DNA of 10,478 nucleotides from NCBI GenBank assembly GCA_016213425.1, contig JACRAI010000114.1, positions 1-10,478 on the forward strand, in the 5' to 3' direction. The notes under the pieces were generated by a model. It searched no databases and was not told the origin of the DNA. It was given only the letters and a program-made list of their open reading frames with translations. The stretch comes from an archaeon. GTDB taxonomy: Archaea; Nanobdellota; Nanobdellia; Woesearchaeales; ARS49. The translations under genes were made by a program, and so were the position numbers. This document shows positions 1 through 6,489 of this stretch, piece after piece (the stretch's first letter is position 1; each line of letters starts with the position of its first letter).

Positions 1-530
1 ACTAATTCAGCACTTCTTAAAATTTTTATGTCTTTAAAATTTTTTTGCACTTGCCTTAAGTTTGCCTTGTTTATATCGACTTGTTCTCTTAAACGATAAC
101 TCATTATTTTTTTGATTTCTTCGGGATTTTCAATTAATAATCTTGTAATTAATTCATCAACAATTGCTGCGCTGGCATTTATTTCTTTAGCTAAAATTAA
201 CGTCTCTACTTCTGCTTGCTGCAAAGCTTGCACGTACCTATCTCTTGCTTTAAAACAGCCATTAACTTGGCTCATAATTTGTTTTGCTCTTTTTGTTATG
301 TTTTCATCATTATAAACTTGAAGAATTCCTTGTTCTATAACTCTTTCAACTTGCAGTGCTTCAAACTTAAATCTTTTACTTTTTAAAGGTCTTTCAATTA
401 TTTCGTAATGTACTCCTTTTGTTATGTAGAAATCTCCTTTGAATTTTTCTTGTAATGGGCGCAATATCTGTAGTAAATTGTTTGTAGCTAAACTAATTAT
501 TGGTCCTGTGTCAAATACTAATGCCTTCAT
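1..530 (-). CDS. PIN-domain protein (partial, runs off the window's left edge)
   Basis: From ATG at 530 the minus strand reads open for 176 codons to the window edge, so the C-terminus is missing. The N-terminus, MKALVFDTGPIISLA, is the typical first strand of a PIN domain with the metal-binding aspartate D7. Further acidic positions fit the PIN active site: E43 in HYEIIERP, E107 in QQAEVETLILA, and D125 in AAIVDE. PIN proteins are Mg/Mn-dependent RNases. Many are VapC-like toxins, but others act in RNA processing. No antitoxin gene is seen beside it, and the inserted stretch of about 30 residues plus the long basic C-terminal part (about 130-176) are unlike a minimal VapC of about 130 residues. 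It lies 57 bp behind the isomerase gene and may be co-transcribed with it. The family is fairly sure; the role is unknown. Confidence 0.8.
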   Translation of the reverse strand, partial: MKALVFDTGPIISLATNNLLQILRPLQEKFKGDFYITKGVHYEIIERPLKSKRFKFEALQVERVIEQGILQVYNDENITKRAKQIMSQVNGCFKARDRYVQALQQAEVETLILAKEINASAAIVDELITRLLIENPEEIKKIMSYRLREQVDINKANLRQVQKNFKDIKILRSAEL

Positions 531-540
531 TTTGGTTTGG

Positions 541-597
541 AGTTTATAGTTTGGGGTTTGAAGTAACTACAAACTATGAACCACCAACTACAAACCA
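541..597. repeat. Short intergenic repeat cluster (GTTTGTAGTT units)
   Basis: On the minus strand the 10-mer GTTTGTAGTT occurs twice, 21 bp apart (plus coordinates 565-574 and 586-595), and related GTTTG/CAAAC words fill the rest. An 8-bp inverted repeat (546-553 with 570-577) could form a hairpin with a 16-base loop. The element occupies the whole isomerase-PIN spacer and runs into the isomerase gene, supplying its last three sense codons and the TAG stop. It may be one copy of a dispersed intergenic repeat; only this copy is visible. Confidence 0.5.
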
Positions 598-1550
598 CTC
601 AGCCTCTTTTTCAGTTCTTCTATTAAATCTGCATTCATAGGATCAGTATTGTAAAGTTTTGCTAAATGCACGCTTGTTAAGTCTCCTAAATAGATTGCTG
701 TGAACGTCTTAACTAATTTTGAAGTACCTTTAATGTGTACTTCTAAAACTTTATTTCCTGCTTGTTTGATTATTTCTTTAGTTAATTCTATTCTTTTTCT
801 AATCTGTGGTTCTTCATCTTCGTCGCTTAAAATTACAACAAATAATTCTTTATTTGTTCTCTTGTAAGCCATTAACTCGTTATGATCTAGTTCTGGAAAA
901 ACATTATAGAATGCATGGATTTTGGTATTTTCATTAAATTCCTGTTTCCATCTTAGTGCTACTCCTTCATAAGTTGGAGAAGTATAAATCAAAGGAATGT
1001 GATCTTTAAGTTGTCTTGCAAGTTCTTGAGCTTTTTCATCATATCCTTCTTTTTTTAATGCATTAATCGTGTCAGCAACATCTTTTGAAGATATACTGAT
1101 TAATTTTAAATCATTAAGAATCATAAGAATTGGAAAAATAAGGTATGCTAAAGCAGTTCTCGGAGGAAGTCTATAAGGAACTCTAACAATGTTGTTAAAA
1201 TCTAGCTTTTGTGCAAGCAAAGTTAATTTTCCGTTGCTGGTTACAAGAACTATCTGGCTTTTTCTTTTCAAAGCTTCCTTAAAGCATGAAACTGTTTCCT
1301 CAGTATTTCCAGAATATGAAATGCAGAAAACAAGAGATTCTTCGTTAACCCATCCTGGAAGATGATAATTTTTTATAACACTTAAAGGAACTTTACAATC
1401 ACCGATTAATCTTTGAATAATGTTGCCTGATATTCCGCTGCCACCAACTCCACAAAAAATGATATTCTTAGGAGTATTAACTTTGATGTGTTTCGCAAGA
1501 TCTAATGCCCCTTTTATTTGGTCTGGCAACGCTCGTACAATTTCCAGCAT
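588..1550 (-). CDS. Bifunctional phosphoglucose/phosphomannose isomerase
   Basis: This 320-residue SIS-fold protein matches the archaeal PGI/PMI family, which interconverts glucose-6-phosphate or mannose-6-phosphate with fructose-6-phosphate in the cytoplasm. It therefore feeds both glycolysis/gluconeogenesis and mannose-containing glycans. Visible marks in order are the glycine-rich GVGGSGISG (34-42), the sugar-phosphate loop SYSGNTEET (78-86), the RLPPR segment (127-131), E204 in the WKQEFNEN segment, and H223 in LDHNE. The last two match the Glu and His of the active site known for this family. A C-terminal lysine (K314/K315) may match the catalytic Lys. Length is normal (about 300-330). 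The ATG at 1550 lies 26-27 bases from the centre of TTTATAAA, implying a leaderless mRNA. The stop codon and last residues (SGL) lie in the repeat cluster. Confidence 0.92.
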   Translation of the reverse strand: MLEIVRALPDQIKGALDLAKHIKVNTPKNIIFCGVGGSGISGNIIQRLIGDCKVPLSVIKNYHLPGWVNEESLVFCISYSGNTEETVSCFKEALKRKSQIVLVTSNGKLTLLAQKLDFNNIVRVPYRLPPRTALAYLIFPILMILNDLKLISISSKDVADTINALKKEGYDEKAQELARQLKDHIPLIYTSPTYEGVALRWKQEFNENTKIHAFYNVFPELDHNELMAYKRTNKELFVVILSDEDEEPQIRKRIELTKEIIKQAGNKVLEVHIKGTSKLVKTFTAIYLGDLTSVHLAKLYNTDPMNADLIEELKKRLSGL

Positions 1551-1565
1551 AATAACAATAGGTGA

Positions 1566-1589
1566 ATCCAGTTTTATAAATGTTTCGAG
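1566..1589 (-). promoter_or_regulatory. Promoter of the PGI/PMI gene (BRE + TATA)
   Basis: On the minus strand CGAAACA is followed by TTTATAAA (plus coordinates 1573-1580). The TATA centre lies about 26 bases from the ATG at 1550, the usual archaeal TATA-to-start-site distance, so transcription should begin at or next to the start codon. TTTATAAA is itself palindromic and could in principle also serve the divergent toxin gene. Confidence 0.65.
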
Positions 1590-1603
1590 AAAAGTTTATA
1601 TAG
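1586..1603 (+). promoter_or_regulatory. Promoter of the DUF4258/YgiT module (BRE + TATA)
   Basis: The plus strand reads GAGAAAA then GTTTATATAG, with the TATA centre near 1598. Transcription would be expected to start around 1624-1625, just past the palindrome at 1609-1624. It diverges from the isomerase promoter within 65 bases. Confidence 0.55.
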
Positions 1604-1608
1604 ATTAT

Positions 1609-1624
1609 GTAATACATGTATTAC
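1609..1624. promoter_or_regulatory. Perfect 16-bp palindrome, likely operator of the toxin-antitoxin module
   Basis: GTAATACATGTATTAC is identical on both strands. It sits between the TATA box and the predicted start site of the plus-strand module and contains the first ATG of the toxin-like gene. This is where an archaeal repressor blocks polymerase recruitment. The AbrB-like protein encoded two genes down is the obvious candidate to bind it (autoregulation), which is inferred. Confidence 0.55.
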
Positions 1625-1858
1625 GTGGATTTAAAGATTAATTGGGATCATAAAAGATGCAAGCATGCAATTGAGAGGATGTGGTTACGTGGGATCACTA
1701 TGAGTGATATTAAAGATGCTCTTAAAAAAGGCAAAAAGCACAAACAAAAAGAAACAGGATTATACGAATCATTTTACAGGTTTTACTCAGTGGTTTACGA
1801 TGAATTTAACAAGAAAGATTTTAAAAAAATATACCCGATAACGGTAAAGTTGTGGTGA
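1616..1858 (+). CDS. DUF4258-family toxin-like protein
   Basis: This 80-residue basic protein has the DUF4258 layout: KHAIERMWLRGIT (16-28), a helix rich in lysine (31-45), and a strand ending in YSVVYDEF (57-64) followed by a final ITVKLW strand. DUF4258 is a small RelE/BrnT-like fold often found as the toxin of toxin-antitoxin pairs, where members act as mRNA interferases; activity here is inferred. It precedes a YgiT/AbrB gene whose start lies next to or overlaps its TGA, the toxin-first order known from mqsRA. The start is uncertain. ATG 1616 lies only 18 bases after the TATA centre, whereas GTG 1625, directly after the palindrome, would give a leaderless start and a 77-residue product. 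Confidence 0.72.
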   Translation: MYYVDLKINWDHKRCKHAIERMWLRGITMSDIKDALKKGKKHKQKETGLYESFYRFYSVVYDEFNKKDFKKIYPITVKLW

Positions 1859-1859
1859 T
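1854..1859 (+). promoter_or_regulatory. Shine-Dalgarno GGTGAT deciding the antitoxin start
   Basis: GGTGAT, matching the 3' end of archaeal 16S rRNA, lies four bases before ATG 1864. It overlaps the TGA of the toxin gene. It favours ATG 1864 over the in-frame GTG codons at 1852 and 1855. Confidence 0.6.
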
Positions 1860-1863
1860 AAAA

Positions 1864-2205
1864 ATGGAAAAAGTACTGGATTATCCTTGCAGTTGCGGAG
1901 GGAAGCTAAAACAAAGTTTTTGTCAGGTAGAATTTTTTGGCATAGATTTCGGGGTTAAAAAATGTGAAGTGTGTACTAAATGTGGAAGTGAATTTCTAGA
2001 TGATCAAACAATGGAATGTATTGAATCAGAGGTTAAAAAGAAAAAGTTATTTGGTTTAGAAAAAGAAATTCAAATAGTAAAATCAGGAAATTCTTTAGCA
2101 TTAAGAATTCCTCCAGAAATAGTGCATTATTCAGAACTTAATGTCAAATATAAAGCGAGAATATTTCCTTCAGGAAAAAAAAGAATAGAAGTTGAATTAA
2201 TATAA
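1864..2205 (+). CDS. YgiT-type zinc finger / AbrB-domain antitoxin-like protein
   Basis: This 113-residue protein (from ATG 1864) has two parts. Residues 1-50 form a YgiT/MqsA-N-type zinc-binding module with CSCGG (C9, C11) and CEVCTKCGSEF (C34, C37, C40). Residues 66-113 form a SpoVT/AbrB swapped-hairpin DNA-binding domain with KSGNSLALRIPPEIV (73-87). In MqsA the zinc domain binds the toxin and a separate domain binds DNA; here an AbrB domain replaces the HTH of bacterial MqsA. The protein would neutralise the DUF4258 product and repress its own promoter, plausibly at the palindrome 1609-1624. Translation is coupled to the toxin stop through GGTGAT. Domain calls are strong; the toxin-antitoxin function is inferred. 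Confidence 0.82.
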   Translation: MEKVLDYPCSCGGKLKQSFCQVEFFGIDFGVKKCEVCTKCGSEFLDDQTMECIESEVKKKKLFGLEKEIQIVKSGNSLALRIPPEIVHYSELNVKYKARIFPSGKKRIEVELI

Positions 2206-2219
2206 AAAAGCATCACAAA

Positions 2220-2238
2220 AAAGAAATGCTTAAATATT
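2220..2238 (+). promoter_or_regulatory. Promoter of the PAP2 phosphatase gene
   Basis: AAGAAATG followed by CTTAAATATT gives a BRE-like element and TATA box centred near 2233. The ATG at 2258 is about 25 bases on, so the mRNA is probably leaderless. No Shine-Dalgarno site precedes the ATG. Confidence 0.5.
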
Positions 2239-2257
2239 ATAGTTCTACTTTTCACTC

Positions 2258-2755
2258 ATGATTGACACAACAGTTTTTTTAACAATAAACAGTTTAGCAG
2301 GAAATTATGCACTTCTAGATTATTTTTTTATATTCATAACTCATTTTGGAATATTAATAATTTTAGCATTAGTACTGTTTACAAAAGATAAGAAATTAAT
2401 ACTTCAAGCGGCATTTGCGTTTTTGCTTGCAGTAATGATAGATCAATTAATAAATTTTTTATTCTTCAGGCCCAGACCGTTTGTTCTAGGTTTAGGAACA
2501 TTGTTAATTTCAAAATCAGGTTTAACAAGCAGTTTTCCAAGCGGGCATACATTAATGAGTTTTGCTCCTGCGGCAGTTTTATTCTTCAAAAATCATGAAT
2601 TAGGCAAATACGCATTACTTGTAGCAAGCTTGGTGGGTTTATCTAGAATATATGTTGGTGTGCATTACCCTAGTGATGTGCTTGCAGGAATGATCTTCGG
2701 GTTAATGTGTGCTTTTATAGTTAAAAAAGGATTCGAACGAATAAGTTTCAGATGA
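2258..2755 (+). CDS. PAP2-family membrane phosphatase (undecaprenyl/polyprenyl pyrophosphatase type)
   Basis: This 165-residue membrane protein has about five hydrophobic segments (near 20-41, 47-70, 97-110, 116-129, 139-155). It carries the PAP2 acid phosphatase motifs: FFRPRPF (69-75, motif 1), SFPSGHT (92-98, motif 2 with H97), and SRIYVGVHYPSDV (129-141, motif 3 with R130, H136 and D140). The motif-1 lysine of KX6RP appears to be replaced by N66. Members dephosphorylate lipid or polyprenyl phosphates at the membrane; in archaea a dolichyl-pyrophosphate recycling role for glycan assembly is plausible but not proven here. The short form resembles BcrC-like enzymes. It has its own leaderless promoter and faces the end of the long minus-strand operon. 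Confidence 0.9.
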   Translation: MIDTTVFLTINSLAGNYALLDYFFIFITHFGILIILALVLFTKDKKLILQAAFAFLLAVMIDQLINFLFFRPRPFVLGLGTLLISKSGLTSSFPSGHTLMSFAPAAVLFFKNHELGKYALLVASLVGLSRIYVGVHYPSDVLAGMIFGLMCAFIVKKGFERISFR

Positions 2756-2779
2756 TATTACGCTTAGTTTGTGTGCAGT

Positions 2780-2793
2780 TATTATTTTTATTC
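2780..2793 (+). terminator. Possible T-tract terminator after the PAP2 gene
   Basis: A T-rich run (TATTATTTTTATTC) lies 25-38 bases past the PAP2 stop in the short convergent spacer, running into the 3' end of the purC-like gene. Archaeal RNA polymerase can stop at such tracts without a hairpin. No comparable tract is seen for the opposite direction. Confidence 0.3.
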
Positions 2794-3582
2794 AATTAAG
2801 CTTTCAACATTAGGATTTAATCTTTTTGCAAAAGCTTCATACGCTCTTACTATTTCTTCATGAGATTTCATTTGCCTGAATAAATCTTTAGTTAAAGATT
2901 TTCCTGTTTCTTTATCGTATGCTCTCATGCAGTCTTGAGATATTTCATCTATAACGCAAATTTTATCTCCGCAAAAGCCATACTCCATTTTTACATCTAC
3001 TAAAGCTATACCCACTTTATCTAATCTGTCCTTCAAAGCTTCTCCTATTGCTCCCAACATTTGTTTTGCTCTTGCCAAATCTTGTTCGTTTAGTAATCCT
3101 AAACCAACAATGTAGCTTTCGTTAAGTGTGGGATCATCTGTTCCTGCAACTTTAATATCTTGTTTTAAATCATATTTGAATAAAGGGGTTTCAAATTTTT
3201 GTCCTGCTTTAACTAAGCTAGGGAATAATCTAACTATGCTTCCTGCAGCTTCATACCTGACGATCCATTCGATAGGTATAGGTTTTACGTGTTTAGTAAC
3301 CAAATATACTTTATCATTCACTCTAACTGCTTTGTTATGGGCTAAACTTGTAGGTATTCCTAATGAACTTAAATAATTCATTGTATCTAAAGTATTCAAA
3401 ATCCTCCAGTAATCTGTTCCTTCAATATTTTCTTCACGTTTCGAAGTTATTGATCTTAAGTGAGGTTTGAATGCCATAACGCAAGTAGTGTCATCAACAG
3501 CTATGACTTTTTTTGATTTTCCTTCAGCAATTGGCTCTTGAGTTGGGTCTAAAGTTTGTCTAACATATTCAGCGATGCTCAT
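2788..3582 (-). CDS. SAICAR synthetase (PurC) family protein, divergent
   Basis: This 264-residue protein has the PurC framework. EGKSKKV (20-26) is the first nucleotide-binding strand, IEWIVRYEAAGSIVR (104-118) replaces the usual VVRNxAAGS, and DDP (149-151), LVDVKMEYG (194-202) and DEISQDCMRAYD (212-223) replace the canonical LVDFKxEFG and DEISPDxxRLWD. PurC joins aspartate to CAIR with ATP, forming an amide, in purine synthesis. The key acidic and lysine positions are kept, so ATP-dependent amide ligation is likely, but the substitutions and the absence of neighbouring purine genes leave the substrate open. It is the last gene of the operon. Its ATG overlaps the stop of the HisG-kinase gene (ATGA) and has GGAGGT at 3589-3594. 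Confidence 0.85.
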   Translation of the reverse strand: MSIAEYVRQTLDPTQEPIAEGKSKKVIAVDDTTCVMAFKPHLRSITSKREENIEGTDYWRILNTLDTMNYLSSLGIPTSLAHNKAVRVNDKVYLVTKHVKPIPIEWIVRYEAAGSIVRLFPSLVKAGQKFETPLFKYDLKQDIKVAGTDDPTLNESYIVGLGLLNEQDLARAKQMLGAIGEALKDRLDKVGIALVDVKMEYGFCGDKICVIDEISQDCMRAYDKETGKSLTKDLFRQMKSHEEIVRAYEAFAKRLNPNVESLIE

Positions 3583-4757
3583 TTTTGAACCTCCAAATTT
3601 TTTTTTACATCAGCCAAAGTTTCCTCTAAAGGTTTTTCAGTGTTTAATTCTATAACATTAACTCCTAATTCTTTTCTAGCATAATCTGCGGCCTTATCAT
3701 ACAATACTTCATATTCTTTTAACACTGCTTCTTCGTCAAACTCGTCGTGTGCTGAACGATCACTAACTCTTTCAACTAGTGTTGCCATGCTAGCTTTGCA
3801 TAAAAATAAGAGTTCTGGAAATTCTTTCCAAGAATTCATTACTCTCAGTATTCTTTCTTCAGGTACGTTATGTTTTAAAAGTTCAGTTAAACATGTAAGT
3901 ATTGACCTGTCATAAACTGCACTGATAGTTTGCGGAGCTCTCCAATGATTTTTTCCAACTACTGAAGTCCATTCTTCATACATTCCTTCAACTCTTAACG
4001 AATCCGCATTTCTACCAATATCTCCAGAATATGGAGACACTAAAACAGTGGGTAGGTTTTTCCAAAATCCTGTTTGAACTACATTCTTTGCAACGGTTGA
4101 CTTGCCAGATCCATCATTTCCTTCAAATGCAATGATTTTTTTTTCTTGCTGTTCAGGAATTAATCCTAAATTTATCATTAAAGGAATTCTTTCAGGTCTA
4201 CAAGTAGCAAGTACCGCGCCTAATCTGGCGTAACTTTTTTTTTCTAATAAACCATTTTCTCTGGCAGTTGTACCGCTTTCTACAACATCAAAAATGCAAT
4301 CAGCCCATCCAAGTCCTACTGCTGTTTCAACACTTCCACTCATTTCTAAAATATTTTCACTTGGAACGCCCAAATATTCTCTGGCTAATTTAGGATAACT
4401 TGTTGCAACCCTTGATCTTTGCAAGAAATCGCTGTCTTTTTTATCCTTTAATTTTTCAGGAACTAATAAGCTTAATCTGCAGTTTTCTTGAGGAAAATAT
4501 TTTAAAGCAATCATTGCTTTATGTCCTTCTTCTAACCACTGATCTGTTCCATAAGTTATTAAATCAAATTTATTATAATTTTTTCTTATGTCCTGCCATC
4601 TTAAAAGAGCTATTTGCAGTGTGCAATCTTCTCTTTCGATTTCATAAACTAATTTTCTTCCAGGATTTTGTGCAGGAATTCCTAATTCTGTTAAGTACAT
4701 GTTTAATACTGGCAATAATTTTCCTTTACCTGCGCCAATTAAAATTTTAGGTTTCAT
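3579..4757 (-). CDS. HisG-type phosphoribosyltransferase fused to a thymidylate-kinase-like domain
   Basis: This 392-residue protein has two domains. Residues 1-200 match HisG (ATP phosphoribosyltransferase, short form): KGKLLPVLNMYLTELGI (11-27), LLRWQDI (51-57), VATSYPKLAREYLG (117-130), and the PRPP loop DVVESGTTARENGL (157-170), all well kept. Residues 206-392 match the thymidylate kinase family: P-loop FEGNDGSGKST (211-221), DRS (283-285) in place of DRY/DRF/DRH, and a basic LID-like segment (327-335) before the EEAVLKEYEVLYDKA helix. HisG condenses PRPP with ATP in histidine synthesis, but no other his genes, HisZ partner or HisG C-terminal regulatory domain are present. The linker is short (about 200-206) and the frame is continuous, so this is a real fusion. 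ATG 4757 has GGAGGG upstream and overlaps the previous stop (ATGA). Likely activities are PRPP-dependent transfer and nucleotide phosphorylation on an unknown substrate. Confidence 0.82.
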   Translation of the reverse strand: MKPKILIGAGKGKLLPVLNMYLTELGIPAQNPGRKLVYEIEREDCTLQIALLRWQDIRKNYNKFDLITYGTDQWLEEGHKAMIALKYFPQENCRLSLLVPEKLKDKKDSDFLQRSRVATSYPKLAREYLGVPSENILEMSGSVETAVGLGWADCIFDVVESGTTARENGLLEKKSYARLGAVLATCRPERIPLMINLGLIPEQQEKKIIAFEGNDGSGKSTVAKNVVQTGFWKNLPTVLVSPYSGDIGRNADSLRVEGMYEEWTSVVGKNHWRAPQTISAVYDRSILTCLTELLKHNVPEERILRVMNSWKEFPELLFLCKASMATLVERVSDRSAHDEFDEEAVLKEYEVLYDKAADYARKELGVNVIELNTEKPLEETLADVKKNLEVQK

Positions 4758-5797
4758 TTTTCCCTCCGATAAACTGTCTCCATAACTTCTTCAAGAGTAT
4801 TTGTCGAGCAGCGATATACTTGCTCAAGATCTTCTTCTTTGAAAAAAATCATACTTGTTGCTTCAGCGGTTTTTGAAGCAGCTTGGCCATTAAGCGAGTG
4901 GCCTATCAGTGTTACTAAATTTCTTGCTCCGCCCCAGCTAACTCTTGGACAGATTTGTTTTATAAATTTTATTGCATTTCTGTAAGCATTCTGCACTGAT
5001 TGATCTAAATGATTAAAGTCTGAAGAAATACCTACAATTCCAACTCCTTTCTTTTGTGTTAACGGTTCTTTTCCAACAATAACAATAGGCAAACTGTTTT
5101 GTCTTTCAAGATAAGGATCATTGTCAAACCAACCTTGATTTGCAATGCATTTTGTAATTTTTAATTGAATATCTGCAGAACATTCTAAAGCGACCCCGCC
5201 CAGTTCTCCATATGATTGTAATGCATGAGTGTCTCCTAAATATAACAATCCTCCATCAACTTGGCATGGAAGGTAAACAATAACATTTTCTGTAACGAAA
5301 GGTATATCTAAATTTCCTCCAGTAATTCCTGCATGGCCTGTTTTTATCTTTCCTTCTTTAGGTGATGTGCCTATTATTCCAATCATTGGTTGATAAGATA
5401 GAATTATTCCTTCAGTATATTCAATTCCTAAAATTTCTCTCCTTCCTTTTATTGCTTTAGCAATTATTGGAGCTCTGTCACCAAAAAGAGGATCATCTAA
5501 AGGATCTGTACCTGCAGTTTTTGACAAAGCTTGAGCCATTTCATAAGGAACAATTTTTTGAATCTCAACTTTTAACACATCTCCTTCTTTAACATTATTA
5601 ACATATATCGGTCCTGTTAAAGGATGATGATGCGCACTATTTTTTCCTGTGATCAATTTAAGCAAATCAGCCATTGTTTCAAATCTTTCACCATAAGCAT
5701 TAATAGTTTCAACTAGAAAAGTCTCGCCTAGCTCGACTTTATCTAAAGGTTCAATTTTTTCCAAAGCTATTGATTTGTTGCAATTTATTTTTTTCAT
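4754..5797 (-). CDS. Acetamidase/formamidase-family hydrolase
   Basis: This 347-residue protein fits the FmdA/AmdA family, metal-dependent enzymes that hydrolyse formamide, acetamide or related small amides to ammonia and the acid. Its central signature is clear: QPMIGIIG (136-143), TGHAGITGGNLD (153-164), VIVYLPCQVDGGLLYLGD (172-189), and THALQSYGELGGVALE (190-205). The conserved Asp, His and Glu in these segments probably hold the metal. Length is close to the short members of the family (about 300-350). The ATG overlaps the stop of the dehydrogenase gene (ATGA) with no Shine-Dalgarno site, so it depends on translational coupling. Within the operon it may hydrolyse a formamido or carboxamide group of a ribosylated intermediate; that is inference. 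Confidence 0.85.
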   Translation of the reverse strand: MKKINCNKSIALEKIEPLDKVELGETFLVETINAYGERFETMADLLKLITGKNSAHHHPLTGPIYVNNVKEGDVLKVEIQKIVPYEMAQALSKTAGTDPLDDPLFGDRAPIIAKAIKGRREILGIEYTEGIILSYQPMIGIIGTSPKEGKIKTGHAGITGGNLDIPFVTENVIVYLPCQVDGGLLYLGDTHALQSYGELGGVALECSADIQLKITKCIANQGWFDNDPYLERQNSLPIVIVGKEPLTQKKGVGIVGISSDFNHLDQSVQNAYRNAIKFIKQICPRVSWGGARNLVTLIGHSLNGQAASKTAEATSMIFFKEEDLEQVYRCSTNTLEEVMETVYRREK

Positions 5798-6489
5798 ACA
5801 AATTGTAATTTTTCTATGCTATCTTTATCATCCCTTAACGGCTTTGCAGGTCTAACATCCATGTAAGGAATTAAAACATTTTTTGGAAGCTTTAACAAGT
5901 TCACAACTACTTTTCCTAAATCTTCAGGCTTCAACTTCCAACTTTCATCTCCACCATGTTCTCTGTTTTTTACAGAACCAATCGATAAATAGGTTGCTCT
6001 AACATTATCCCATCTTGCTTCATCAATCATACAATCTACTATTGCTCTACCTCCAAGTTTTGAGGCGCAATATGCAGAACCTTGACCGAATGGATACTTC
6101 TCTGCATGAGAGCCTATAACAATAAAATAACCGCCAAATTGTTTAAAGATTGGTAAAACTTCTCTAGCTAGGTAGAAAACTCCGTTAAGATTTGTGTTAA
6201 TTGAATCCTGCCAATCTTTCAAGCTTAAATCTTCAATATTTCCAAATCTCCTTATTCCTGCATTTGCAACAACAGCCTCAACATTGCCAACTTTTGCTAT
6301 TGCTTTTTTTACTTGTTCAGGATCAGAAACATCACAGTTTATTTCATCATAACTCTGCACGAATTCATCAATATCTGCCAGAGCACTTCTAGTTCTGTTT
6401 AAACCAGTCACTTGATAACCGTTATTTATCAAAACGCTAGCTATTCCTTCCCCAATTCCACGATTACATCCTGTTACAATTATACTCAT
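5794..6489 (-). CDS. Short-chain dehydrogenase/reductase (classical SDR)
   Basis: From ATG 6489 the product is 231 residues with all classical SDR landmarks: the NAD(P) loop TGCNRGIG (6-13), CDV (52-54), NAG (76-78), the active-site serine S127 in IGSHAEK, and YCASK (Y140, K144). N31-R32 following the second strand, and R34, suggest NADP(H) preference. The longer reading beginning at TTG 6501 is unlikely because GGAGGT (plus coordinates 6494-6499), four bases before ATG 6489, is the ribosome-binding site. The start overlaps the stop of the 32-residue ORF (ATGA), and the end overlaps the start of the hydrolase gene. SDR substrates cannot be read from sequence; the context suggests oxidation or reduction of a sugar or ribosyl intermediate. 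Confidence 0.88.
   Translation of the reverse strand: MSIIVTGCNRGIGEGIASVLINNGYQVTGLNRTRSALADIDEFVQSYDEINCDVSDPEQVKKAIAKVGNVEAVVANAGIRRFGNIEDLSLKDWQDSINTNLNGVFYLAREVLPIFKQFGGYFIVIGSHAEKYPFGQGSAYCASKLGGRAIVDCMIDEARWDNVRATYLSIGSVKNREHGGDESWKLKPEDLGKVVVNLLKLPKNVLIPYMDVRPAKPLRDDKDSIEKLQFV

Noticed and set aside
112..315. Plus-strand frame of 67 codons
   Set aside because: It lies wholly antisense to the PIN-domain gene, whose residues match a known fold. The plus-strand frame has no promoter or recognisable domain.
541..597. CRISPR-like direct repeats
   Set aside because: The repeated word is only 10 bases, occurs twice, and has no regular spacer arrangement or cas gene nearby.
2788..3582. Plain de novo purine biosynthesis assignment for the PurC-like gene
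   Set aside because: Signature motifs are altered and no other purine gene is nearby, so only the family and the ligase chemistry are claimed.
4400..4750. Plus-strand frame of 116 codons, hydrophobic
   Set aside because: It is antisense to the HisG domain; the hydrophobic composition is the expected complement of Lys/Glu-rich AT-rich coding sequence.
6201..6392. Leu/Gln-rich plus-strand frame
   Set aside because: It is antisense to the SDR core motifs, has no promoter, and its low-complexity composition fits a shadow frame.
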